In this document: piece by piece, positions 50,991 to 62,292 of the stretch
Position numbering within the stretch: the stretch's first letter is position 1
Layout: every line of letters begins with the position of its first letter
NCBI GenBank assembly: GCA_019188255.1
Contig: JAETXT010000001.1
Span: 5,890,001 to 5,954,000, forward strand
From: Verticillium longisporum
Taxonomy: Eukaryota > Ascomycota > Sordariomycetes > Glomerellales > Plectosphaerellaceae
Reading direction: 5' to 3'
Length of the DNA: 64,000 nt
Position numbers and translations under genes: made by a program
The notes under the pieces: model-generated
What the model was told of the DNA's origin: nothing
Database searches by the model: none
Seen by the model: the letters and a program-made list of their open reading frames with translations, nothing else

Positions 50991-52805
50991 ATGAACTTCT
51001 CTGATCTGGACCTAGCACAACTCGGACTCCCTTCTGAAATGGGCATGATGGGTACCACAGAGGAACTCCAAGGGAGCCTGTCGGCGATGCATCCTTTCGA
51101 CGTGAACCCTTCTCACTCGTATCCTGGGTCTTACTCGGGGGAACCTCTCACCTTTGACAACCTGGATCTATCGTTTGATGCCCTTCCACCGGACGGTCCC
51201 ATGACCTCCTTTCACAGCCAAGGCGCAACGCCAGAGATGCCTCATGCCTGGCTCGACAACAGCAGCAACGACATCAACAATAGCAGCACCCCTCCTGAGC
51301 CGAGGCCACGCATGCCTCAGGGCACACGAAGTAACGATTCCCTACGATTCAACCACCCCTCCAGCCTTGGCAGCCCGCGGCCTCTCATGTCTTCCCATCG
51401 GCAGCCCACGTTGCCACGGCGAAGAAGTCGATATCTGCGAAACAGCGGCGAGCCGGCGACTTCGTCTTCGGCGCCCCTCACGATCCCGACGACACCGGCG
51501 GCCATGACAGACAACGCCCTCGACCCCATGCAACGATGGCAGGAGTCGCCGCCAGAGAGCGAGGCGGCGTCTCTCATGGCCATCGCCGGCGCTCTCCGCC
51601 AGCAGCAACGCGACGCTCCTGGCATGGCGGCGGCAGTAAACTACAACAGCAGCAGTCGACCGCGCGGCAGCCGACCCACGTCGCAAAGCAGTTTCGGCAG
51701 CCGAACGAGCCACTCGTCGCGGTCCGTCACATCGGCGCGCTCCTCCAACCTCCCGAGCACCTTGCGGCGGTCCTCCGGATCCCGCGGCAACCGCATCGGC
51801 CGGCCGAAGCGCGACCGCAGCCCGAACCTCCCGGGCAAGGCACCCAAGGACCGGCGGCCTTTCCAGTGCACCTTTTGCTGCGACACGTTCAAGAGCAAAT
51901 ACGACTGGGCGCGGCACGAAAAGTCTCTCCACCTGTCCCTCGAGTCGTGGGTCTGCTGCCCGCACGGCGGCGTCGTCGTCTCGCCGGCGACGGGCCGCTC
52001 GCACTGCGCCTACTGCAACATGCTCGACCCGGACCCGAGCCACCTCGCGGCGCACAACCACGACAGCTGCGCCGCCCACGGCGCGCCGCACGTCTTCACG
52101 CGCAAGGACCATCTCATCCAGCACCTGCGGCTCGCGCACAAGCTCGAGACGACGCCCCTCATCGACGGCTGGAAGGTCGAGGCCCCCGCCGTCGCGGCGC
52201 GCTGCGGCTTCTGCGACGCCCGCATGGCCTCGTGGCCCGAACGCGTCGAGCACCTGGCCCGTCACTTCAAGGCCGGCGCCCTGATGCAGGACTGGGTCGG
52301 CGAGCACGGGTTCGACCCCGAGATCGCCGCCCGCGTCGTCAACGACTTGCCGCCCTACCTCATCGGCCTCGAGTCGCGCGCCCCCGTGCCCTTCTCGTCG
52401 ACCGACCCCGGCACCAAGGACCACCTGTCGCAGGTGCACGAGATTATCAAGAACCAGAACAGAATGGCCGGCTCCGAGAGCTGGGCCGGTGAGGGCGCGC
52501 AGACGGCCGAAAGGGGCGGCGGCGCCGAAGACGCCTACCCGACGGCGGCGGGCATGGAGCAGTCTTCCGGCGAGGCGCTGCCGGCCACCTTCCACGACAC
52601 GTTGGCGGTGCACCTCGGCCGATTCGCGCGGCATCAGATGCGCATGGGTATCATACCGACGGATGAGATGTTCCGTGAAGAGTCTAGAAGGATCGTCTAC
52701 GGTTCGGCGGACCCCTTTGACTGGACCATTGCCGAAAGCGACCACTGGCTCGCCGGCTTTCGGGAGAGGCATGTCAAGGGTTCCGAGAGCCCTGCTGCGC
52801 CTTGA
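50991..52805 (+). CDS. C2H2 zinc-finger transcription factor, 604 aa
   Basis: The first 270 residues are Ser/Pro-rich with short acidic stretches (NLDLSFDALPPDG), a likely activation region, followed by Arg-rich RGNRIGRPKRDRS. Zinc fingers begin at about residue 290: FQCTFCCDTFKSKYDWARHEKSLH, then FTRKDHLIQHLRLAH near 370 and CGFCDARMASWPERVEHLARHF near 404-425. The gene is very GC-rich from 51.5 kb on. The C terminus has a conserved-looking HLGRFARHQMRMGIIPTDEMF block. Targets unknown. Single coding exon. Confidence 0.85.
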   Translation: MNFSDLDLAQLGLPSEMGMMGTTEELQGSLSAMHPFDVNPSHSYPGSYSGEPLTFDNLDLSFDALPPDGPMTSFHSQGATPEMPHAWLDNSSNDINNSSTPPEPRPRMPQGTRSNDSLRFNHPSSLGSPRPLMSSHRQPTLPRRRSRYLRNSGEPATSSSAPLTIPTTPAAMTDNALDPMQRWQESPPESEAASLMAIAGALRQQQRDAPGMAAAVNYNSSSRPRGSRPTSQSSFGSRTSHSSRSVTSARSSNLPSTLRRSSGSRGNRIGRPKRDRSPNLPGKAPKDRRPFQCTFCCDTFKSKYDWARHEKSLHLSLESWVCCPHGGVVVSPATGRSHCAYCNMLDPDPSHLAAHNHDSCAAHGAPHVFTRKDHLIQHLRLAHKLETTPLIDGWKVEAPAVAARCGFCDARMASWPERVEHLARHFKAGALMQDWVGEHGFDPEIAARVVNDLPPYLIGLESRAPVPFSSTDPGTKDHLSQVHEIIKNQNRMAGSESWAGEGAQTAERGGGAEDAYPTAAGMEQSSGEALPATFHDTLAVHLGRFARHQMRMGIIPTDEMFREESRRIVYGSADPFDWTIAESDHWLAGFRERHVKGSESPAAP

Positions 52806-52918
52806 CGTGGTCTAGTGTGCTTCGGAGGGGACAAAGATGATCAAGAATGCAATACTGCCAAGATACCACAGCTAGCTAATCGTAATCTATTCTATCCCAC
52901 GACGCACAGCATGTACCC

Positions 52919-54714
52919 TTAAACACCGGTAGGGGTTGGCAGGCAGGAGCAAGCACTGCTCACTCGGGACACGGCATCCCCAGTGCAGGCCTTCTGAGCG
53001 TAGGCGGGGAGCACCGATGACTCCTTGATCAGGTTGGCAGTGTACCCGGCGCAGAAATCTTGGCTCTCCTCGAGCCGGCCCTTGACGCTGTTGCTGCGCA
53101 AGGCACGCAAGCAGTTGTCGGCGTTGCAGACGGGCGGCGGCGGGCACTTGAGGCTCGTCGGCTTGACAACAAAGGCGCCGCGCTCGATCGTGTTGATGAA
53201 GTGGTGTCCGGAGGGGAACCAGCCGTACGACGACCAAGAACCGACAAACTCGACAATGCCGCCACCGGGTAGGTTGTCATCCTCGGGGTAAATGTCGATC
53301 CAGGCGGCCTCACAGATGCCGGAGCCGGTAGGATCCGATGGTCCGACCGAGGACACATCGAGGAGACTGTACCCCGAGCCGTACATCGACTGGAAAGCAA
53401 TGCCGTCGCGGAATGTAGAGGTTGTGATCGATGGCCTTGGTCTTGTATTTGTAGATGCCTGTCTGCTTTGGGTTGGCGAGGTCGCGAATATCCCAGATGT
53501 AGACGACGGGGAACTGGTCAGAAGCTGGCCCTGCCCGATAGCGCTCGTCACGCTCATCGTTCATCAGGAGGAACTCTTGGTTGTTGACGTCGGTGACCCA
53601 TCCCTGGTGCGTGTAATTGACACCTTCGTATGAGGTACGCGAAATGATGTTGGTTGTGAACTTGTCCGAGACATCATAGATTGTCAAAGAGTCCTCGTTG
53701 TACCCATAACAGATGTCCTTGCCGTCATACCTCTTGTCGGGACCACGATAGACGAGGCAGTGCGCATCGTGAACGTAGCCGTCGCCGGCAGCGCAGCCAA
53801 GTCGCTTGGGGTTCTCGACTCCCTCGGAAATGTCAAAGAAGATGAGGCCAGGAAGACACGAGTCGTTGCGCGGCTGCGCTCCAACCGCGACAATGTAGTC
53901 GAGCTCCTCATTGACCACAACGTTGTGGCTGCGACCGATGGGGAGATCATTGGTGTATCCAGCGAGGTCACTGACGGCATCAAACTGCACGGGGCCCGTC
54001 GTTTCAACATCAATGTCGAGGAGCCTCGTCATGTCAAAGATCTGGATGCCGTGTGCGACAGCCTCGGACCCGATGACCATGTAGTTCTTGTACCCGCGGA
54101 GCTCTCGCCAGTCAGAGATGGCAGAGACCTGAGGCAGGTGAGCCAATTTCACCATCTTGCCCTCGCTCGTAATCTCCACGAAGGTAGTGCCGTCCTCTTG
54201 CCCGATGGCGACAAACTCACGGCCGTCATCGGACACCCATCCCCAGGAGCCAGAGCCGGCACCAGAAGAGCCCAGGGCACCGTGACTGAGGAAGTGAGTG
54301 AGATCAAACTAGGGGGGAAAAGGTCAGTCCGAGATGCTCAGGCTATGGCCAGGATTCACCGAAATTGGGCCTAACAGACATTGAAGCACCTGAAGGTGTT
54401 GTTGCGGTCCCCGGGAATCGCTTCAATCCAGCCGTCAACACACGGCGTGTATCCAAGCTCGGGGTACTGGTCGCTGCTGCGAACTCCAGACTCCCTCTCC
54501 GCGGCCCACAGCTCCTGTTCTCCGGTCAGCATGGTGCATGTCTATTGATGAATCTGAATATCCATACCATTTTGTGGTTCATGATCTCTTCATGGACCAC
54601 GCCCGAATCGTAAAACTCAGCTGCCCTCGCTTCATCTACGGCCATCTCCTTGCCCATTGCCGCCGCGGCGAGCAGGCCTAGGGAGGCACCAAGTTGCACG
54701 ACTGACCGAACCAT
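52919..54714 (-). CDS. LVIVD-repeat (choice-of-anchor B type) secreted protein, three exons, one frame break
   Basis: Exons complement(52919-54308, 54380-54514, 54568-54714) fit family structure. Exon 1 gives a signal peptide (MVRSVVQLGASLGLLAAAAMG). Exon 2 has PGDRNNTFRCFN, and exon 3 DLTHFLSHGALGS. WGWVSDDGREFVAIGQEDGT, IGRSHNVVVNEELDYIVAVG, DAHCLVYRGPDKRYDGKDIC and YSLLDVSSVG are the beta-propeller landmarks of LVIVD proteins. Near 53422 the frame shifts: DHNLYI continues as RDGIAFQSMYGSGY only in another frame, explained by one extra C. The C terminus is Cys-rich (CPPPPVCNADNC, CSCLPTPTG). Otherwise intact; function unknown, probably extracellular. Confidence 0.7.
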
Positions 54715-56910
54715 GTTGTCAATCTCAAAAGACGATACAACTCAAAGTGTCGGCGAAGAAGACGTTGGATGCGTAGCGCACAGTCAAGCCACAGGGGAGA
54801 GACGTAGCAAACCACCTTGGCTTTTATAATCCACGAGCACCACAAGATGACCACCCTTCGACGTTCCACCCACTGATAGCCGTTTGTCTCACGTCCTCGC
54901 CCATGGTTCTACTCCCTTTCCCCTCCCGCCAACTCGCCAAGCACCGCAGCTGCCCGCAAAGACCTGCGAGTCTAATCGACGCAGCGGACCCTCGCCGAGC
55001 CCGTCAGCCTGGATCTGGATCTGGATCGGGTAGGTGACCGTCGATGCGATAAACGCAACGCACGGTCCTCCATTGGGCGCCGAGCCGGGCGCCGAGCCGG
55101 GCGATCGGCGAGAGCCAGCCCGGAAGTGGAAGGTCGCAAGTTCTGTGGTGCCTCTTGGCAGTGGCCGGGTTTTCAAGACGCGCCCCCCTCATGGAAAGGC
55201 CCGGGGGGGTGGTGGGACTTACGACGCCACCGCGGCAAGGGCCGATCTGGAGAGGAAACAAAGCTAGAGATGGGTGGTTTGGCGGTGCAGTGCAGACGAG
55301 ACGTCGTTGCGTTGTCTGCCTTGTCTGCGTGAGGAGAACCTGGTCTTTTTCGAGGCACCTTGTTGTCCCCGGTTGTCTGTACGTGCATTTGAGACTGAGG
55401 CCGATCCTAGCCGTTGCCAGTAAGCCACAGCTCTCGGTGACAATTCTGGGGTTTGTGCAGGTCACTCGGGAGCCAGTTTGCCTTGGGCTAAGCCAGTCGG
55501 CCTCGCGCACTCATAATTGTAGAGAGAGAGGTACAGTCCTGCAATCTTCAATGTTTTCGCGGATCTTATAGGCCTGAAATGGGAGTTCAAAATTGACATG
55601 CAAATGGTTCAACAACCCCTCTTTGATGTTAGACATTGTATTGAGAACGAGACCGCAAATCACAGGATGAGAAATCACAGGATGAGAAATCACAGGATGA
55701 GAAATCATAGGATGAGAAATCACAGGATGAACAGACTGATATCGCTTGACAGCGACGGAATGTTAGGACCTTTACTTCCAACCATGCCCACGCTGAATAT
55801 CTGACGTTCAGCCTTCATGCTGGATACATGACAACCGAGGCCGCCTGAGTGCCTATTCCTATCTACTGGTGCTATTAGTCATTAGGAAGCCCGGCATCCA
55901 CCCTCGTGCTTACACCAACGGAAAATCCGAGAACATGGCCACTATCAGTATTTGATGTAGAGCAGAATGAAGATGTCATCCAGATGTGGTCCACAGCCAC
56001 AGAATATAGGTAGGGTGTCGGGTTACATCTGAACCATGGCTCTCCGCAGCTTGGAGGCCCTCGCGGTCCTTATATCCACGTTCTCGTCGCCCTCAGCCCC
56101 TAATCGGACCACATCGGAACTCACAATCGTAGACACACCGTCAAAGACTCTAAGCATCTGGTAGCGCAAGACGATGAACATAAACGATTATGAATGGCAA
56201 ATTAGGAAAAAGCGCATCGGCCACGGAATAAAGGGCTTCCCCGAGAAAAGAGAAGCATCATCTTCCAAAGCTGAAAAGACTGCCAGGTACGAAAAGCACA
56301 CCATTAAAAAGAAACACCGCCGGGACGGGGATCCTTACGTCCACTCCATGTCAAACCACTGCCAAAAAACGGCATAGGACAAACACAGCTACGCCACCAG
56401 CGGCGGAACGCCGGAACACAATCTCGGCCAAACGATGGAGCATCATCGAGGCCATTCATCTCGTACCTCCTTCCGCCTTGAGGGATGAGGCACCTGGCTC
56501 TTCGGTTCTGGGACGGTAGATCTACCCATGTCCCGAGAACGGGCTGCCGACGACGGCCCTGCTCAATGCTGTTCAGCAAGCACCTGATCTTCAACGCGAA
56601 CCCCGTACCAGGAGACATTTGAAGAAAGCCCGATTCGGGATTGGTGAGTGGAATCGGTGAGCAGCGAGAACCGGGACCAGGGCCAGAAAGACGGAATTTC
56701 CCTACTAGATAGCTAGGGTTCCTACTTCGACGACACGGCTCCCTCAGAGACACCCGCAGCGGAAATGGCTAAAGTCTAGACTTTACGCACCTCCGCTTCG
56801 TCACATCGATCACGCGCGTTGGAGAGCACAGTGTTCGGCACAGCAAGGCTAGATATCATGCGCGTCGCAAGCCAATTCATCAGTGACGAGCATTAGATTC
56901 GATCAAAGAT
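54715..56910. other. Long intergenic stretch with a tandem repeat
   Basis: About 2.2 kb. The left end should hold the promoter of the LVIVD gene. A GC-rich stretch near 55080-55100 has two copies of CGCCGAGCCGGG. A 15-bp tandem repeat sits at 55656-55730. No gene was recognised. Confidence 0.4.
55656..55730. repeat. Tandem 15-bp repeat, five copies
   Basis: Unit gaaatcacaggatga, repeated five times with one substitution (cataggatga in unit 4) and a variant first unit. Three times five bases, so it keeps an open frame by chance. No flanking gene uses it. Confidence 0.9.
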
Positions 56911-58685
56911 CTAGTACAACGGTACCCTATACGCATCAAAGTCGTACTGCCACGTCGCTACAGCCGCTGCGTCGCTGACACACTCGGCCTCGGTGCCATT
57001 GCCAGACCACATCGGCCGCAGGGGCCAGGGGCATAGCTCAGCATTCGTGCCCGTGTTCCTTAGCGTGTCGGGCGACGTCTTGCCCTCGACCCACTCGATG
57101 ACCGTCTGCAGCGTCGACTGCGGCCAGCCCCCGCGAGGCTGCGCCGAGTTGCTCCCACAGTGCGCGCCGCCAGGCACGAGAATGAGGCTGTCACAGTCCT
57201 CCAGCTGCTGCACGCCATCCTCGTAGCTGACCTCCGGGAACATGCCGCTGCGCACCGACCCGAAATAGTGCACCGAAGAGCCCGCCGGGATCGAGTCGTC
57301 GGCTTCACCGTGCACGTGGATCACCTTGCCGCCTGCCGCCTGAAAGTCGGCAAGGTCTGGGTATGTCGTCTGCAACGAGTCATCATACTTGTTCTGGCCC
57401 AGGATCATCCACTCCTTGAGCATGTCAAAGGTAACGTTGTCGAGGCTCGCGATAGTGTTGGCGTCTTGCAGCTGGAGGTACCGTGCAACCCACTCACCGC
57501 CGAGGCCCGAGATGCTGACACCCCACGTTTCAGCATCTTCGTCAAACGTAGTCGCGGCGTCGCTGAAGCTGGATCCGGGCTGAGCATTGATGTATACGAG
57601 GCGTCCCTCCGATTCGCGCAAGCCATCGAAAAAAGATTTCATCAAGATCGCACCTTTGGCTGTGACGGTGCAACTTTGCGCCGGCGTGGCGCGTGACGGC
57701 ATCTGTCGCCGAGCCAGCTCTGCAAAATCTCCACCCGAGGGTCCAGTCGTGGCCTCACACGAGTAGGCCTCGCCTACCATGGACATTGTATCAAAATGAA
57801 GCTTGCAAAGGTCAGAACGGGATACGACGCCGTCGGTAAAGCCGTCAAGAGGGTCGCAGGCGGCGATGGTCAAGTTGATCATCTTGTCGAGCTCACACGA
57901 CGGCGGGAAGTAGTCGGCTTCGATTTCCATGACATTGAGCGTGAGATGGTTCACCTGCTGCTGGCCATAGCGGAAAGCAGGGGCTCCAATGGCGGCGCCG
58001 TCAAACTGGTCACCAAATCGCTGAAGCTGCCTCCACCCTTCGCGACCGCCTTCTGAGCAACCCTGGTAGTAGGAAAAGACCTTTTCCGTCTCGTTTACGG
58101 CGTAGAGGTTGCGAGCGAACTCTTTGCCCAGCGTTGCGAGCTCATGGTGGGCTTGGTAGCCAAACATGTAGACGGACTGCCAGTTGATCGTGTTGTTGGC
58201 AAGAAGAAAGACGCTGTCCCACTGGGAGTCAAACGACCCAAAGCCACCATCAGCGATGCCGGAGAGCGCACCGCAATGACAATAACGCCCGTCGGGATGT
58301 CAGCCTTCTGGGAGTTGATGGCAAGGCCGCCTCCCCCTGTCGACACGTATCGATTCTTGAATGCTTCCGGAGCCGGAGCCCAGTAGGTTACATGGACTCA
58401 ATCGCCATCGGTCATACCATCGTGTGAATAGGCGAATGTAATATTGCAATAGTCGAAGGAAGCAGTTGGATACCACTCGCTCGAAGCGGATGCCTGCCTC
58501 ACTAGTGTCGTCTCAACCGAGTCCGCATCGATTGTGAGTCCCGGGAAGAAGTCAGCAGCAGGCAGTGATGACTGAGCGAACGAGGTGGAACAGAGTTCAG
58601 TAAGGGAGGTGGCCTGCGCTGCTGCACAAGAGACGGTCGAGGCGAGAGCCCAGAGGGCACACGTGAACTTCCATGGAGGGGCCAT
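56911..58685 (-). pseudogene. Tannase/feruloyl esterase family protein, broken by TGA and one frame break
   Basis: ATG 58685 gives a signal peptide (MAPPWKFTCALWALASTVS). Then come LTELC, FDYCNITFAYSHDG, and after a TGA at 58398-58400, in the same frame, VHVTYWAPAPEAF and NRYVSTGGGGLAIN. Near 58275 one missing G shifts the frame. The other frame continues GALSGIADGGFGSFDSQWDS into 58167-56911, which holds the nucleophile motif GCSEGGREG, the Asp in HGEADDSIP and the His in GGAHCGSNS. Family members are about 540 residues and hydrolyse gallate or cinnamate esters. All catalytic parts are present, but the gene as read cannot make them in one chain. Confidence 0.75.
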
Positions 58686-59255
58686 GAATAAATTGAGGCT
58701 GCAGGCAGAGGAAAATGAGATAAAATATGGACTTGGGTATCAGCTGGAGTTACAAAATAAGCTTTGGTGACTTTGGATGCCGCGAGAAGCAGTGAACATC
58801 AGCCTTATAGGCCAAGATAACGTGCGTGCTGCTTGTAGCTAAGTTATCGGCGGAGGAAGGCCAGCCACTCGCCTCACGATGTCGACGTGCGCATCTGACG
58901 TCCGAATACGCGTGGTCAGGTCCATCAGCCCCACGGCGTTCCTCTCAGGCTGATATGTATGGCATTCTTGCGCCGCCCCTTGCTCGGATGGAGTGGGGGT
59001 GATCGCGAACAAGCATCGACGGGCGGCATGCCGGGGAGCTGCTCGCAACAGCCCCACCGGGCCCGAACCCAGCCCGTCGGTCTTGGTGGGGGTGTGCCGA
59101 CCCCTGGCCCTGACTCGACAAGTTGCTACATGGGTCCAAAGATGTGAAAAGGCCGCGATCCCCCTTTGTGGTGCAAGAACAAAACTGACTTGCGTCAACA
59201 CATTTCGTGGTTCGGACGAATCTGTCGTCTACCCAATGCATCCATCATCGGCCGC
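58686..59255. other. Intergenic stretch
   Basis: About 570 bp between the tannase gene's start and the 3' end of the Zn(II)2Cys6 gene. No gene recognised. Confidence 0.45.
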
Positions 59256-60967
59256 CTATGCCGCCTCGATTGAAGAGTTGAACAAGGCTGATCGCATGCT
59301 AGGGATGCCAGGACAATGAATGGGCATGTCGTCGGTGAGATACTCGGATGCTACGACTCGAGGGCCCTCCGGCGTCCGGACCAGCATGTTGATCGACCTG
59401 CGGTACGTCATCTGTCCGTCTGGCCCTTTCAGCACTCGGAGATTGCGGTCAAAGTCGGCGGCAAAAATTCGCATCGCCTCGGGTGGGTAGGGGACATCGC
59501 GTTCCTCGACTGCGCGTACGCAGTCCTCCAGTGACATGCCGTGCTCCATCTCAGTGACGCGTCGGCCGACCCTGTACATGGTGCCGACATCAAAGAGCCC
59601 TTCCTTGGCCGCCACGATGTTCCCCATCAACGTCAGCGCCTTGAGGCGGATTGGCAGGTCACGGCACCTGCGCGAGGTAAAGGCCAGGATGGGCAGCAGG
59701 CCGGGTTCGAACGTGAAGCAGGCTCGTTGCGGCTGGCGCGATACCAGAGGAGCCACTTTGAGCGCTGCCGCCTCTTCTGCCAGTTCCATTATTGTCCGGA
59801 ACGACTCGGTGTGCCGATCAAACGACATTTCAGATCCTTCACCGCCAATGTCGACGAGGATCCTCAGCATCTCGTGCGAAGCGCGGAGGTGGCACAAAAG
59901 GCAGCGCTCGGCAGGGCTGGAGGCAGGCGACTCGAGCAGGGGCGTGACGCGATCCAACCACGGGTCGAGCAAGACCTTGCAGTGGGCCCGTAGTGCTGGA
60001 TCAGGATTCAGGCGCGCTTGCCTGGAGCTGGGGCCTATTGGGGCAATTTCGTGCGTGCGGTTTTTGAGGTCACACAGGGATGCCTCGGCCTCCAAGACGG
60101 TGACAAAGGGGTGCGTGTTGGCAAGATCGCTCGTCATGTCAAAGTCGAGCGGCAAGGCGGCCCCTTGGCGGAATGCTCGCGCGGCAAAGGGAGACGCGTG
60201 CAGGCGGCGAAAGATGGGCAGCAGGTGATCTCGCGCCCAGCCCGAGCATCCCGACTCTGCGATGATGGCAATGCCATATCTGCAGTGGCGGGTGACCGAG
60301 TCGATGTCGCCGAGCAGAAAAGCAACACATAGGTAGAGAACGCAGGTCAGGAGAACAAGACTCTCGTCCTGGGCGGCCTGGATATGGCGCAGAGAAGCAT
60401 TGTAGTGTTTCAGCGCAAAGGGGATCCCTGGCAGCTCGCTCGCGATGCGTTTGCCATTCTGGAAGTCCTCGTGCAGCGAGTTGCTGGCGAGTACGGAGTG
60501 TCGTATCGCGGGGGCAACGTGGCCGCACTGCATGACGAGGTGTGTCCAGAAGTATGCATCTTGGGGTCCGGACAGAGCGGGACCGTCAACACGGGCAAAG
60601 TAATGAAAGGCGCGGCCCTCCTTCTGATCGTGGGCAATCAGTTGATGCGGGCGGTACCAAGCGAGACTACGCTCCTGGGGAGACCTCTGGTGCTCCATCT
60701 CGTATCCGGCACATTGGCGGCTGGTGGATGTGCATCGGGCGCATGCAGGTTTCGCCTCATCGCATTTGATCTTGCGCTTCCTGCGGCGTGGCTGTCAGTC
60801 CGGTTTAGGCCAAGGCAGAGATCAGGTCGTCGGATTATGCCATCCGATCCCTGTTATCAGATGGAAGATGGGTGGTGTTTGTCGGCGCCATGTGGCATAG
60901 GGCTGAAATAAGGGTATACGAACTTGCACGTCAGGCAGCCAGTTCTGACCTTGGTACCATGGGCCAT
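59256..60967 (-). CDS. Zn(II)2Cys6 transcription factor, 522 aa, two exons
   Basis: Exons complement(59256-60780, 60924-60967) join in frame across GTTCGT...GCAG. The join creates the binuclear cluster GCLTCKKRKIKCDEAKPACARCTSTSRQCAGYE, with all six Cys in C-x2-C-x6-C...C-x2-C-x6-C spacing. The intron lies between Cys2 and Cys3, a common place in this family. The remaining 480 residues resemble the fungal-specific regulatory domain (FWTHLVMQCGHVAPAIRHSVLA, HYNASLRHIQ). An open frame from 60698 alone would lose the DNA-binding domain. No lesions. Targets unknown; it lies 0.6 kb from the tannase gene start, but a regulatory link is speculative. Confidence 0.88.
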
Positions 60968-61369
60968 GGCCGAGAGTGTATGTGGGGTTGGCCCGATGGA
61001 TGTCTCGGCACTCGGGACGTCTCCAAGACGCGGCGGGGGGGATCACAGCACGCAAAGCCGTCGTGAATCGTGAATGCCTCAAGGTGGTCAGGTCAGTCGA
61101 AGGAGGGACGGGGGAGGCGGAGACCACTGCGTGCGCGCGCTGCGTACAAGTCAGGAAGGTAACAAGAAAAGAAATGATGTGATTGGGACCGACAGTCGAT
61201 CAGGAACCGGATAGATTGTCATCCAGAAGTCCAAACTCGAGTCGAGTCGAGCCAAGGCGACGGAGAAGGGGATGAAGAGGATACTATGGCCTTCATGTTG
61301 GATGCCCCTTGGTCAGTAAGAGTCAAGTCAACGTCTGCTCCGGCAAGCTAAGGTTTTTAGGTGCGGTAC

Positions 61370-61421
61370 CTACGGACCCTACCTACCTACCTTTGGTAAG
61401 GTACCTACCTTAGGTACCTAG
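61370..61421. repeat. GGTACCTACC-type low-complexity repeat
   Basis: Short interleaved ctacc / ggtacc motifs, partly palindromic, of the type often seen between Hypocreales genes. Confidence 0.7.
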
Positions 61422-61555
61422 TCTGAAGGCAGGAGGGCCCCAAAGCCAAAGGGCCTCGCGGCAGTGACGAACGACGTTTAATCTTCAAACCGGTGGGGCA
61501 GATGCGAGCCAATCGACGACGACGAAACCGGGCCATTCGTCTCCACAGCCCATCC

Positions 61556-61652
61556 ACTGGCCCCATCCTGGCCCATCCACTGGCCCCATCCTGGCCCCTT
61601 CCCAGGCCCTTCCCAGGCCCCTCCCAGGCCCCTCCCAGGCCCCTCCCAGGTT
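61556..61652. repeat. C-rich tandem repeat (cccaggcccct type)
   Basis: Two copies of a ggccccatcctggcccatccact-like unit are followed by about five copies of an 11-bp ccaggcccctc-like unit. Strong strand asymmetry (C-rich on plus). Confidence 0.8.
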
Positions 61653-62292
61653 GCCAGGCCCCAACGGGCTCTGACAGGCCCCCGAACGAACCTCTGTCAA
61701 CCTTCAAAAACAGTAAAGAGGAGCCGGCACCGGCCCCTGCCGCTGCTCCCCTCCTGCGGCGGTGCGGCAACGTAATCGGCAAACCCCCATGACGACTCCC
61801 GCCGAGGCCCTCATGATGAGATGTGAATGTTACTACCTCACCTGGGTTAGGTGCCCCGGACCATCAAAGCAAGGAGCTGTGACCTTGTCAACGTTTCTCT
61901 GGCTAGTCCCGTCCCGTCTTTGTCTTATGCTTATGGGTTGCACTGCAACTTGATGAGCCACCGCCATGTCGTGTGGGGAGAGGTAGGTACGCGCGGCAGA
62001 CGGACATGCACCAAACATGAGTAGCAGTAGAGAGTCATTCCCATCTCAGCCGCTTCAAGCTATCTTTACTCGCGTCGTCATCTCCCAGAATTCTCCTTCT
62101 AGCCTCATCTACTTTTTTCTGCAATGTTGTTGAGCCGCAAACCTTTTCTCGCTCGCATGACATGTGGGTTTTCATCTATTCCCGCCTGGGATCGGAGCAC
62201 ATCTGTCCCACTTACAGAATGCTTGAGACGGATAAGAATACCAAACAAGCAGCCTTTCTTCCTGGGTACCGTGCCACCAATTGATTAGTGAA

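Larger units (their letters stand above)
60968..62292. other. Intergenic stretch with low-complexity repeats
   Basis: About 1.3 kb. It contains a CCTACCTACC/GGTACCTAC-type block at about 61370-61421 and a Pro/Gly-coding-looking C-rich tandem repeat at 61556-61652. No gene recognised. Confidence 0.4.

Noticed and set aside
51342..52772. 476-codon minus-strand frame opposite the zinc-finger gene
   Set aside because: GC-driven shadow frame; the plus-strand protein has clear C2H2 motifs.
61405..61782. Gly/Trp-rich minus-strand frame over the C-rich repeat
   Set aside because: Product of the tandem repeat.
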